64,000 nucleotides of DNA from Reticulascus tulasneorum (taxonomy: Eukaryota > Ascomycota > Sordariomycetes > Glomerellales > Reticulascaceae), in assembly GCA_001557505.1 (NCBI GenBank), contig LSAX01000003.1, positions 992,001 to 1,056,000 of the forward strand, in the 5' to 3' direction. The notes under the pieces are model-generated. The model was not told the origin of the DNA, ran no database searches, and saw only the letters and a list, made by a program, of their open reading frames with translations. Made by a program: the position numbers and the translations under genes. This document shows, piece by piece, positions 22,666-35,815 of the stretch (its first letter is position 1; each line of letters begins with the position of its first letter).

Positions 22666-24551
22666 CTAGCAGATGGCATGCGTCTTGCCTGTCTTCCCTT
22701 GAAGGGAGTGCTGCTCGTTCTGGAGAGGGTGTTAGCCGTCGAAACATGCTGCTCGGAAACCCTTTCCCAGTCCCTGGTCTCCAACCCATTGGAGAAAGGG
22801 GACGTGGGGAGGGTTGATGCACTTACTTTGAATGTGGGGTGGTTGTGAATCGACTTGCCGCTGGCAGTGATGACCTTGTTGATGTACTCTTGCTGCCGCT
22901 TGATCGTCTCCGCGTCCATCTTGTCCAGCAGGCCCATGCAGAGCTTGATGTCGCAGATCAGGTTGTCGCAGCGGCTCTTGGAGAAATCCTCGCGCACGAC
23001 GACGCGCAGCATCTTCAGCTCGTCGGTGTGCGGGGCCATGGTGTAGGCCGGCACGACCCAGCCCCTGCTTCTCAGCTGGTGGGCCAGGGCGAACTCGTCG
23101 AACTGGCGGTCCTCGTCGTCCTCGAGGCGGAAGGCCACGAGCGGGAGGCCCTCGCCTGACTGCTTGGACATGATGACGAAGCCGAGGGCCTTGAGGGACT
23201 CGGAGAGGTAGTCGGCGGTGCGGGTCAGGTTGGACATGATGGCACGGTAGCCCTTCTTCCCGAGACGGATGAGCTGGTAGTACTGGCCGATCACCTGCGA
23301 GGCTCCCTTGGAGAAGTTCAGCGTGAAGGAGGCCTGGTCTGCGCCGAGGTAGTTGATGTTGAAGACGAGCTCCTGCGGGAGGAACTCGGCGGATCGCCAG
23401 ACGACCCAGCCTACTCCGGGGTATACGAGCCCGTACTATATTGAAAGACACCATTAGCGCGGGGAAAGGCCACGGGGTGGTGTGAAAGAATCGGGGGGGG
23501 GGGGGGGTGTAATCAAACCTTGTGTCCGGAGACGTTGATGGAGACGACCTTCTCGCATCTGAAATCCCACTCGAGATCTGGGACCACGAACGGCGCAACA
23601 AACCCACCGCTCGCCGCGTCGACGTGGATCGGGACGTCCAAGCCCTTCTCCACCAGCAGATCGTTGACGGCCTTCACGTCCTCGTACTCCCCCGTGTAGG
23701 TGGTGCCCAGAATGGCGCAGATACCGATGGTGTTCTCGTCCACCAGGTTGACGGTCTCTTCCGGGTCGATGACATAGCGCTCGGGCGAGCAGTAGACCAG
23801 CTTCTCGTCGATCTCGAAGTAGCGCGTCGCCTTCTCCCAGCAAACCTGGACGGCGCTCGACATGATGAGGTTGGGGTTCTCGGTGCTCTTGCCCTCGGCC
23901 TTGCGCTTGTTCTTCCAGCGCTTCTTCATGGCGAGGACGGCGAGCATGATTGCCTCGGATGAGCCCACGCACGAGGTGCCGACGGCTCCGACGCCGGGGC
24001 CGGCCCCGACGGGCGCGTGGAAGAGGCGGCCGATCATGCTGACGCAGCGGTTCTGGATGTCGGCGGATTGGGGGTACTCCTCGTAGTCGATGAAGTTCTT
24101 GGAGAAGGACTCGGCCATGAGCTTCTCGGCTTCTTCTTCCTGGTCGGAGTTAGATCGGGGTTCTTGGCGATTCGGGCTCTTACAGCGATTACTCACCATG
24201 TAGGTCGTCACGAACGAGGCCAAGCTTCAGAGGGGAAAGGAGCAGCAGTCAGCATCTGGAGAGTCTCGCATTGTCACAGGAACGTTCGGACACTCACTTC
24301 AGCATTGGGTTGCCGTCCAAGCTGAGGTCGTCATGGATCATGCGGTAAGCGACCTCCTTGGGCATCTCGTTCTCGGGCATCTCGTGCTTGGGCAGGTCCT
24401 GGGCGGCAAAGCGCGAGCCGTAGACACTGGTAGTGTAGCAATCGTCATCGTTGGATAGCTGCAGCTGGACCTTCTTCAGGGCCTTGGTCACGACCGAGTC
24501 GCTCGACTTGGACGCCTCCTCGTTCTGGCCGATCTGGGCGAGATGGACCAT
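22666..24551 (-). CDS. Glutamate decarboxylase (PLP-dependent)
   Basis: Five exons (24298-24551, 24197-24224, 23519-24139, 22827-23435, 22666-22719) give 521 aa, the usual eukaryotic GAD length. It converts glutamate to GABA and CO2 in the cytosol and feeds the GABA shunt. Seen in sequence: the N-terminal block [14 protein letters not shown] built across two introns; [20 protein letters not shown]; the substrate loop [27 protein letters not shown]; and the PLP lysine in SINVSGHK (K301) at the very end of exon 3. The last exon is only 54 nt and ends [10 protein letters not shown], which I remember as a fungal GAD terminus; without this splice the frame runs to an unrelated stop at 22626. Introns are 73, 57, 83 and 107 nt. 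The third uses a weak donor (GTTTGA) and contains a 15-base homopolymer. The start could lie further upstream if there is an extra 5' exon. Confidence 0.94.
23493..23507. repeat. G15 homopolymer (C15 on the coding strand) inside a GAD intron
   Basis: Fifteen consecutive G on the plus strand, lying in the 83-nt third intron of the glutamate decarboxylase gene, close to its donor. Such runs are hypermutable and prone to sequencing error. Confidence 0.9.
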
Positions 24552-26574
24552 GTTGGCGATTGGGTTGAAGCAGGGAACCTTGGCTGCAACGGGGGAAGAA
24601 GAGAGATTAGCGGACAAGGAGGAAGAGAGAGAGAAGATCTGAAAGGGAGAGGATGCAGGGCCGGGTTTATATCCGAGAGCTGCAGAGAGCTCGTGTGGTG
24701 GGGGTTTGGGTACGAGGTTGATGTCTGGTCCATTTTCTCTTTGGTCCCCTTGTGGGAGGGGTCTTACCTGAGCGCCACTCTCCAATAGCGGGGTGATTGC
24801 TTATCCTAGTGGCGGGGGAAGAATTGCTGATGGGAGCTTGAAAACCTGGCGGCCGGAGTTGAGGCTGTAAACTCTGAATCTCGCAAGCCGGAATGGCTCT
24901 TGTGCAGTGAGGGCTTTTTTCGCCTTTCAACGCAAAGGAAACACCGTCGTGGCATTCGTGGAGATTCGGGCTGCCTCTTCAAAAGTGTCGGGGTGTGTAG
25001 TACCCCTCGATGGAAGGTGTGTTGACGCACTGGAACAGGGATCAGCTTCCCCAGAACAGGTCTCAGCTTGGCAGCCACAGTGAGCAAAGCTTGGCACCCG
25101 CTGCACGGGCTGACAGGGGGCCCGGGCCTGAACCAATCGCTGGAAATCCCCCCGGGACCCCACCCACTCCCCACCGAACGGTAGGCTGCCCTCACTGAGA
25201 TCATGGATGTTCCAGGGATCCGTTAGCGGATCACCCGGCTGGGCATTGCCTTACCTGTTCCGCGCTGAGTCGGGTTTCCAGGCCACTCGGCGGGCCCTAA
25301 TTTTGTGAACCTAGGTACTCTAGCTCATGGAACCGTCCGAAAGGAACATATCCCATGGACCCATCCATTCATCCATCTGCCATGCCATGCCATTCTTCCC
25401 GAGTCCCGCTATAAACTCGTAGTCAATTGCCTCTTGGGTTATTAAGCGGGGGAGAGGCTCATCAATGACATCACTGACTTTGTTCTGCTTTGAGTGCCGC
25501 TTTTGGCGAACTCTTCGAAAGACTACCTGCTTTGGAGCCCAGTTCGCCATTTTCGCCCAAGAGCCAGGCTTGGAAGTCCCTAAATCTCGAGGAACGCACG
25601 TGTCTTACGGTAAGGTAATTAGTAAATAACATGGCGCTCGTGTTTGAGCCAGGACGCCGAAAGGAACGCCCATATTGCTTATCTATCTTGCCTTCTCACG
25701 CATTCGTCGGTCCCTCGTGGCCTGGCCTCGGCCTGTGGTTTGACGAGCTGCGGATCTACTCTACTCTCTTCTTTTCTTTTTTTCTTCTTTTTTTTCTTCC
25801 CTCTCTTCTTTCTTCTTATAAACGCCACCAGGCTAGCGCACAGGACGCGGCGCGTCGGCTGGTTGGTCGTACGCAAAATCGTAGTGACATGGCGGGCTCT
25901 AGTCCGGCCTCAACGCAGAATTTTGCCTTTGCCGTTCGTGCCGCTCTGGGTGGAGGGACGATCGCACTCGTGGGTCGGCCTTTGACCAGTTGGTCGGTCA
26001 GCCCGTTGCGTGCAATAAATAACAACACCTTCGACACTTCTACTACTCGCCGTGTCATACGAATTCTCCACGCTGTGTTGGCATTTACTATTCGCCCGCC
26101 TCCACAGCTAATCAGACTGACTGACCATGGGCGACTCCCCCGTTGGGCAGCCCTGCCATGCTCGGGATCGAGCAGATGATTCGTCCCGCTGAACATGCTG
26201 CCATGTCCCAACGCAGATGATGAATGTCCGATGTATTTCTTTTTATCAATGCTGCAACCATCTGACCAGTCTGAGAAGATATTCAGCCTGGTGTACTTTG
26301 CACAATCAATTTTTGTACCACACACAATCCGGGACCAGACCCAACCACGACATCGGCAGCATGAGACATGTTAACCGTCTAATAAACTCACTAGTTCGTC
26401 AATTGCAGACTCATCACCACTATGTCGATGGTAAAGCACGCAGAAATGTACTCTACTCTAACATACTAATCCCAAAATGCCCGATCGACCGTCCATGCCG
26501 TCCAGCCCGCCCGGAAGCAAACGCTACAATAATGCAACGGAAAACGCGTTCCGCCTCTCGCGAGAACCAGATCC
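24552..26574. other. Intergenic between GAD and UFD2, with a pyrimidine tract
   Basis: The GAD promoter is expected at 24552-25300. ORFs here are not family-like. At 25764-25817 there is an unbroken pyrimidine tract on the plus strand, followed by a TATAAAC-like motif (25817-25823) and an ATG (25890) opening a 96-codon frame in a longer chance-looking ORF. This has the layout of a promoter for an unrecognised plus-strand transcript. Confidence 0.4.
25764..25817 (+). promoter_or_regulatory. 54-nt pure pyrimidine tract, core-promoter-like
   Basis: Every base from 25764 to 25817 is C or T, mostly CTTT blocks. CT-rich blocks of this size often sit just before transcription starts of highly expressed fungal genes. 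No recognised gene follows on the plus strand, so it may drive a non-coding transcript or be a plain low-complexity repeat. Confidence 0.35.
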
Positions 26575-29500
26575 CTAACCCTCGGTGGTATCCATTGCTT
26601 CTGCCGTGAGCTTTGCCTTGGCAACTATCATCTTCTCCGCCTTCCACGCGTCAATCTTCTCCTTTAGATCCGTAGCCGGCACCGCATCCTCGATCGTCAT
26701 CGGCTGTCGTGTGAAGGGATCCTTCGGATCGGAAAGCAAGTGCTGCACGATCGTCGAACGATCCACAATGTGCCTCGACGGTAGGAGAACGGGGTCTTTC
26801 ATGAGGTCGCCCATGATGGGGTCTTCAAATTCCGGTGGGATGTCTCCCAGATCAATCTCCGCCTGGTCGGCAAGAGCCTTGGAAATAAGAAACTTTTGCT
26901 TCAAAGCCTCGAACTTATCCAACTCGGTAGAATCTTTCATTGCTCTCCTGGAGAGAATATGGCTCGCTTTGTCAAATGTCGCCGGCTTGTACGAGCGTCC
27001 ATCAGCGGCCACGGCATCGATGAAAGCCTGCGATGAGTCGAGATTGAGATAAATGTCGACAAAGTCCGACAGCAAAACGCGGGGGGCAAAGTGGTATTTG
27101 CTTGGGTTCTCCACCTTCAGCTGTCCCATCTTTGGCCCGGCCAGGGTCTCGAGGTTATAGTTCAACATGCTCGCAAGACGCTGGACAATCTCCGGCATCG
27201 TGAAGGCTCCCGCAAGTGCTGATGTGAATAGCTTCATCATTGCCAGCGTTTCGTTGGCAAGCTGCATATATGATCCGGCCTGGCCCTCAAGAGCTTGCAA
27301 CTCCTCCTGAAGCTTCTCGCGGTCTTGTTGCGAGAGACTCGCGTTTCGCTCGAGGTCGTGCTGCAAGGTGTGAATCTTGGGAAACTTGGTTAGTGCCTCG
27401 TCCAGCACATATGTTGCATCGTTCAAGAGCAAGTTGACAAATTGGATAAAGAATTGCCGATTGACCCTGTTTTTATTAGTCTTAGACCAAGTCGACCAGG
27501 ATTCTGCACGCTTCACGACTTACTTGCTCTCTCGGGTCAACTGTTGTTTGTATATATCGTTACCCCACACGCACTTGATCACCTGAAAGATCTCATATCG
27601 GATGTTAAACTTGTCGTAAAACTGGGTGTGCGCGCCAGTCGACTCAGCTTCAATGTAGAACTTCATCAAAGCATGCAGCAGGTGGTCATTGGCAAACTTG
27701 GTGCCGAAGAGTTGATCACCCAAGACTCCTTTCTTGAAGTGCATGAACGGCCATGTTCCGGAGAACAGAAGTGTGACGAGTGATGATTTGAGGTATGGAT
27801 TCTTGATGTACTCAGAGGACCGTAGGAACGCAATGCATAGGGCGATCATCTCACTCCCAATAGCAGAGGGCATGATTTGCGGGATATACCTGCAGGAATT
27901 AGCACATCTCGCCTTGGATGCCGAGGAGTGTTCTCACCTGTAGACGAATTTGAAATTGTCGACGACGTTCTGCAGAGCATACTCAGGTAGGCACGCAAAT
28001 GATTCTGCTTCAGTATCAGGGAGAGGGAGTCTGGAGATGGTAAGCTATGGTTCAAGGACAGAATAAAGCAAACAAACTTGAGATCCTTGTCCGGTGTGTA
28101 ATTCGATTGGCTTGCGAGACGAAGCAGCCAGACTGCCACATATCGCATAAAGCGCAGGGATAGCTCCTGCATCTTCTCGTCAAGAAGCACACCCTCTATG
28201 GCGAACTTCAAGGCAATGGCCTTCTCGAGAACAGAAGTGTGCCTCTTCAGAGTGAGTTCGAACAGTGCAAGCTGCTGGGGTTGCTATCATAGAGTTAGCA
28301 TGAGGGCGAATATTTACAACTTCGACAACCCACATTGATGAGCTTAACCCGCTCTGCCTCCATAGTTGCAATATGCTTCTCATAGAACTTGATGTCCCGA
28401 TCGAGCGTCTTGAGTTTTGAATTCGTCGCTTCGCTGCCGTAGTGGTGGGCTGCCAGAGTCAAGAAAAAGACTTCGGAGATGAAGTTCGAGGATCCCTCGA
28501 CCTTATTCTCATAGAATGCATCCGACCTGTTTTGGTCCGCGTTGATCTTGGTTTCATCTTTGATATCCACTCGCGGGCTTCGCCTGAAGTATTCAACTTC
28601 GATTCTGTCGACCTTGGAAAAAGTAGTGTCCATGAACGGCGAACAGAAGCGATCGAGAATGGCGGTCACGTTCATCATGAATCCATCCGAAGACACCTCT
28701 TTTGAGTCCACCTGTATGGCTCTTCTCTTGTGATTCGTGTTCATGACGTAAGCAAACCAGTCGAGGATCTGACCTCTCGTATCCAGATCCGCTCTTATGA
28801 AGGCATTCGCGATAGTAAAGAGCTCGTCTTGGTGCAACCTGAGGATTGTGCGGAGAGCGTCTTGGGATTGATGTGCCCGGCCCTTGTCCAGTCCTCGCGG
28901 ATTGGGGAAGTATGCAAGGGTGACCTCGGTCTGCAGTGGTGATATCCTAAAGAACGGCCCAAGGATTGTACTCTTCTCCACCGCGGTTGCCGACTTGCCC
29001 TGCAAAAAGCTGGGATGCTGAGCCAGCGCACTGAGTAGAGCAGGGAACTTTGCGTAGGATAGCATGGCCTACATAGTCAGGAGAATGAAACAAATTTAGA
29101 AAGAGTGCGTCTTACAGTAATGCAGGGTTTATAGTCGTCCTCCATAGTCATCTTGGAGAGCTTGGTGCTGATCACAACCATGGCATCCGCAAAGACAGCC
29201 GGGTATTGTTCGTCCTCTGGAAAACGCTTGATTGCCTCTCGGAGGAAGTCCATACAGACTCCCTCATCCTGCTCCTGGCCGCGCAAAAGATAGGGTACTA
29301 GACTCTCAGGCTGAGAAGATTCTCGGCTTCATTCTAGTTAGCTATGGTCGCGCGATAAATGTCCGCATTAACACATACCCGAAAAGGTCTGGTATTGTCA
29401 ACGCAAAGAGACAGTTGCTGATGCATAATCTCTTGGCCTCCTCCAGCAGCGACCTCTTGGCTTTCGCGGTCTCCTTCACGGTACCCCAAGCACGAAGCAC

Positions 29501-30242
29501 TCTTTTCCAACATGGCAGAAGGTAGGTTAACAGAGGCTTGTCGCTTGGCCACGCCGTGCATGCCTCCAGTATCGCCGGGTCCAGGGAGCTGACGGTCAGC
29601 TTCAGCGGAGAGCCGGTTTCCTGAAGCTCCTTGCTGACCTCGGGGAGGAAGCTGAGCTTGTGGCCATGGGAGTCAACGATCCGCTCAGGGTCAACCGTCA
29701 CACGGAAGATGTGGCCCAGGACTCTGTCCGCAAAGTCATCTATGGACTCCTCTTGGGCGACATTAGGCTTCTTGTGAACCGGCGGCGTGGCTGAAATCCG
29801 ATCATCAATCTTGGGTGCTTGTCTCTTGTTTGGGTTGCCATCACTACCTGTGTCTGATACCGCGCCACCGTCTGATCTGAAACCAAGCTGAGAGAATGGA
29901 TTTGGAGTTGCTGGCTTCGGTGTCGAGGCTGGGGTGACGTTGGTGGAGCGTACCGGCTCGGCACCATCCTCCTGCTCCTTCTCCGTCTCGCTGATCGGCG
30001 GGGGCGGCTTCGTGCTCTCGGGCTGGGCTGACGAGGAGCTGCCTTCGGGTTTTGAGGATGGTGTCGCTGACGATCCAAGCTTCGCTAGACGTCTCAGCCG
30101 GATCTGTAAGGTGGCGATGATGGTTAGTCTAACTGGCTTTATAATGGTTGGTGCAACGTGGAGTTACCTTGTCCATGGTCTCCTTGTCTGGAGCGTCAGG
30201 CGTGTTTGAAGCCGGCTGGCTCGGGTCTTGGTTTGGGTCCAT
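26575..30242 (-). CDS. UFD2: Ubiquitin conjugation factor E4 (Ufd2), U-box ubiquitin ligase
   Basis: Eight exons (30168-30242, 29379-30103, 29116-29326, 28334-29068, 28078-28283, 27938-28030, 27524-27889, 26575-27466) join in phase to 1100 aa, close to the family norm. Ufd2 extends ubiquitin chains on proteins already carrying a few ubiquitins and works with Cdc48 in protein quality control. A disordered Ser/Pro/Glu-rich head is followed by the Ufd2P core, with landmarks ESLVPYLLRG, SYAKFPALLSAL, LKLPLPDTEAESFACLPEY, VVDNFKFVYRYIPQI and FAPRVLLSDFVDIYLNL. The C-terminal U-box reads IPPEFEDPIMGDLMKDPV, then LPSRHIVDRSTI and DPFTRQPMT. Introns are 47-64 nt; one donor is GTTTGT and one acceptor lies at GAATGAAG. 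The ATG at 30242 begins MDPNQDPSQPAS. The downstream neighbour on the other side of the promoter, 31.4-32.9 kb, is another probable ubiquitin ligase on the same strand. Confidence 0.96.
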
Positions 30243-31429
30243 CTTCGTTTATGGGTGGAGGAAGAAGAATGTGGGAATGTCGGCGTTGGTCTTGAAGAAG
30301 GGTAGATGGATTTACGACAGCCTAACCACGAGGCTGAGGTTGAGGCGGGAAGCTCCAAGGCCGGCCGTGTTTGGCGGGGACTGAGTACAGTGGGGAGAGG
30401 TGGTTTAATAACGTCACTCCCCGAGGTGTGTGTGCGATTGGACGGCGATAAGGTAGAAGCCTGGAAAGTCCCTGAAAAACTCCACCAAACTCCGCCGACT
30501 CTATTAAAAAAAAAAAACTCAGGGTCCTCAGGCTTTGCAGGGCTGGGAGATTTCGCAGGAGCTACCCACAAGGCGGCAAGAACGGACAGTGGCTAGGAGG
30601 CGTGTTTGTCGCACGACGGGGATGCGTATTTTAGCGCTAATTGAAAGAAAATAAAAAAGTTGACAGAAATTAGAGATGATGATTCTGCAATTCCTTATAC
30701 TGGGTGGCCGAGTGTCGGAGATCGGGGGTTATTTGGTTCAGCACCAGTAACCACAGTATTTCAAATCTTGGCCACACTGAAGTGTTCTAGTAGATTCCTT
30801 GGGAAAGCATACAGTGGACCCTACGGACTACTCATAGGCGAGTCAGAGCCAAAACAACAAAGAAGTAACCGCAATCTTACGACACAGCTGCACGGGGCAA
30901 ACCTCTTAACATGATTGTTTTCAGTAGGTACCTAAAGCAGCACATCTTTTTAAATATACCTGCATACATTATTACACAGGCGAACGCGTTTTGAACGCTT
31001 ATATGTGTCCTTCCATTTGGTCGACTTCCGTATGGCGGTGCTGTATTAGAAACGAAGGAAAAGCAGCAACTGGCCCCATGCTCAGTGGTGACTAATGTGA
31101 TGGTTGGTGTCCTGTCAAGCTACCATCTGCCTTTACCTTTACGGATGCGGACAGACTGGACTTGTCTTCGGCCGAAGCAGAAGGAGAACTTATTAGTCCT
31201 TTCATTGTATCATTATTTGCAGGCTTCCCTTCCTGCAAGCAGTATGTTACAACGACTAACGCATGTTTCTGCATGATCCGAGGCCAATTTTTGCCTTTGG
31301 TGACCTGAAATAGGGTATTTCCCCCCTCCCCGAACGCCAAAAGTTCCAAATCACAACCCCCCCTTTCCTTCACATACATGGGACATAATCAAAGCCACCG
31401 CCAAAATGCAGTTGGGACGATGAGGCTCC
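30243..31429. other. Intergenic, nothing recognised
   Basis: Contains the UFD2 promoter on its left and the 3' end of the RING/TRAF gene on its right. An A-run of 12 occurs at about 30508-30519. No coding signal was seen. Confidence 0.45.
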
Positions 31430-32935
31430 TCACAGACGCGGGATGCCGTTCGAGCCGTCGCTCAGCCGTCGTGACGTGGATGGCGCCTCTCCGTCACTGT
31501 CAGAGCTGCCGCGTCCTCTGCCAGCACCACCGCCGCCTCCAACGCCGCCGCCGATATTACGGTTGGCTAACCTGCTGCGCTCAACTTCCTCTCTGCTCTT
31601 ATTCATGAGCCACGCCACATGCATCTTGAGGACTCCGAGGTTGCTTCGGATTTCGGCAATCTGGTCCTTAATCGGCATGACTTGGTTGAGAACCATGACC
31701 GTTTGGCGTCCCTCGAGATCGGTGAGGTTCTTCTTCACTTCCTCGACTCTCCGCTCGACCTCTTCGTATATGCCCATGACTGCCTCATCCGCATTTCTGT
31801 ACTTTGGGCCGTGAATGTTGAGGTGGAAAACGTCGTCCCAAGTGATGCTTTCCCGTCGCTCGTGCTTCAAGTCCCAGATCTCTCGGCCTTGCCTCTCGTT
31901 TTGTTGTTGAAGTTCCTCGATTTTCTCCGCCTGTCCCTTTAAAATCTTCCCTACCGACTCGAAGATCCGGTAGGGGCAGTGCTGTGCGTGTTCATAGACC
32001 TCCACACGCTTGTCTTGCACAGTGCAGCCAACCGCGTTGAAGTCGCAAAGCACGATCGTCTCAGGACACGCAGTTTTCTCATGATGCTCCAAAGCGAAGA
32101 GGGGAATTTCCTCTCCACACTCGCACGTTGTCGTGTTCTGCTCGCACCCGGATACGAGATGCTCTGCCATGTCCGACATTGAGATGGTCAGGTGGCACAG
32201 CTCGCAATCGATGGGGTAATGTAGACACAGGTTGTTCTTGCCCGCCAACCGCAGGTGGATCGTTCTCGTGCACTGGCCGTCGGGGCACGGTACCAGTTGA
32301 TATTCGCAGTTTCTCACATGGGTAACTACCGCCTCCCTCTTAAGCTCTTTGTCACACCCGCTTGCCTTGTTGGGGCATTCCACAATAAGGTTGTCCAGCT
32401 GGTTCTTGATAAGTCTCGACTCTTCCTTAGCCTGCGAGGGTCGGAATGGCTGCCGGTCGATAGGGCATATGTCTCGATTATCGCAACTCTGCTTGAGGCA
32501 ATCAAAGCAGAAGGTGTGGTCGCATGGAGTGATTACTGGCTTGACGAAGGGGTTCTTGCATATTGGGCAGAGCAAGTTTTCGTCGACAGCATCGAGATAC
32601 GTGAGCGCGTGAAAGTCGACAGGCTCATCGAGAGATATGGTCTGTATAGTAATTCGTTGGTCTAGCCCGTCCTCGAGGTGTATAGGTCCCCCTCCTTCTT
32701 CGGCCGGAGCAGCGAGCGTGTCTGGGGACTGTCGGGACAACGCAACTCGGGCTGTTTGGCTTAAAGTGCGCACTAGGTTCACAAGGATAAGTAATTGCTA
32801 GGCGATTGGATGCATGGCCAACTTACTCGTTGGAGGTAACGTAATATTGTCCCGATCTGACCGGGCAGCTTGTTCGATAGCATTAGCAGCCAGCCGAGAG
32901 CCACCTGAACCGCCGACAGAAGTTGAAGGCGGCAT
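31430..32935 (-). CDS. RING finger plus TRAF-type zinc-finger protein, probable E3 ubiquitin ligase
   Basis: Two exons (32827-32935 and 31430-32772, intron 54 nt, GTAAGT...CCTAG) give 483 aa. The first exon begins MPPSTSVGGSGGSRLAANAI. The RING reads CPIC-x11-CDHTFCFDC-x10-CPID: the final metal ligand is Asp, a C3HC3D arrangement. It is followed by three or more TRAF-type Cys/His blocks (VECPNKASGCD ... HVRNCEYQLVPC; CELCHLTI ... HLVSGC; CECGEEIPLFALEHHEKTAC; CDFNAVGCTV ... HAQHC), then a coiled coil (EKIEELQQQNERQGREIWDL) and a second helical region. The tail is Gly/Arg/Ser-rich. No MATH domain is evident. This architecture is shared with animal TRAFs and with fungal RING/TRAF proteins of unknown substrate; ligase activity is inferred from the RING alone. 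Confidence 0.88.
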
Positions 32936-33901
32936 GATGGCCCTGGACCATTCGTTCGATGATATGCTATGCTCTGCTACGCTGTGCTATGCAGAATGTT
33001 CAACACGACCTCATTATCAACAAAACCGAAGAGAGGTTGTGTCTGCAGGAGATGATGCACTCGACGCTGAGGTTGTGCCGTGGCAATACCTCCGGTGGAA
33101 AATGTGATTGGAGTAAGTGTATTGTTGAAGTGACGACACATTCAAAATCCTCCCGTTACCGAGGGATCCCGATAAGCCGATAAAAACGACTAGCGCCATC
33201 GTATAGGTAGGTATGCACTGAGTGCCTGTGGCACGTGCGAATTGCTAGAATACACAGTGTTGAACGCAAATGGCCGATGGGTGCCGCGCCACTGAAGTAG
33301 ATCCTATCAGAAGAGATGTCTACAATGTCCCGGGGTTCCAACAGCTGTAGTTATTAGCTTGCGGCGTGAAGTGATACATGGCGAGTCTCCAAATCCGCTG
33401 GATCATTGGTGATCCAGGTAACATACCTTGCTAAGTAGCTTCTACTGCACATGGCCAGCTCCCCGGCATCAATTACTTCGCAGTTAAGTAATGAAGGTAG
33501 TAGTCATGAGAATTGGTCGTCAACTTCGCGGCTCTACCTGGTCCGAAAGAAGCCAACAAACAGTCGCGCACGGTAGTACCGACAGGCTAAAAGGACATCC
33601 CCAAAGTACATTAAAGAGGGCTTACACCGGCACGGCGGAAGATAGCTTCTCTCTCTGTGGCCGCACTTGCGGGGATTGCAGCCATGACCTGGAGCCTTTC
33701 ACAGGCGAATGGACAGGTTACAATATGGCCAATTAGGCAATATGCCACCTCGCGCCGGCCTCGGTCAATAGGAGATGAAGATTGCCTGCTATGGCGACTT
33801 AAAGATGGTCGCGTTGCGTGTGGTTTTGCACATTGAGCAATCCAAATCTTTGTTGAGAATCCTCGCTGTGAGAGTCGCTGAAATCCATCTGAGCGGGCAA
33901 G
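32936..33901. other. Intergenic between divergent genes, nothing recognised
   Basis: Shared upstream region of the RING/TRAF gene (minus) and the GH30 gene (plus). No coding frame of note. Confidence 0.45.
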
Positions 33902-35425
<1,524 letters not shown>

Positions 35426-35815
35426 CGGGAGGGTGTGCACGGGTGGCAATCTTTAGCAAATGTTTAACTGGATGATGATATCCTCTCCGTTCTAGTTCGT
35501 GCTTAGACTGTTTGACGTTGTGGAAGCTGCTCGGGGCAGATCACAGATCTTCCAGTATTTGAGAAGAATCGTTCAGGTGAACCAACTATCTGAATAACTT
35601 TTTTACTTCATTCGTGGCATACGATATCCTACTAGGGTGTTATCGGGCCTTCAGAATAGTGGTTATGTCTTGAAGTCGGTAAGTTCTATTGCTGCCATAT
35701 ATGAATGAGAATAAAATGAGGTTGAGAACACTATAGTAGATCTTCAATCCACTGAACGGGCGGACAAACACAGACAGCCGTAATTCCTGTACTCGACTAA
35801 CTCTCTTTAGCTCAC
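35426..35815. other. Intergenic, nothing recognised
   Basis: AT-richer stretch containing the 3' region of the GH30 gene and that of the proline-rich gene converging on it. Confidence 0.4.

Noticed and set aside
22732..23607. 291-codon minus-strand ORF overlapping GAD
   Set aside because: Pro/Arg/Gly-rich shadow of GAD exons in another frame; the GAD frame carries all the conserved motifs.
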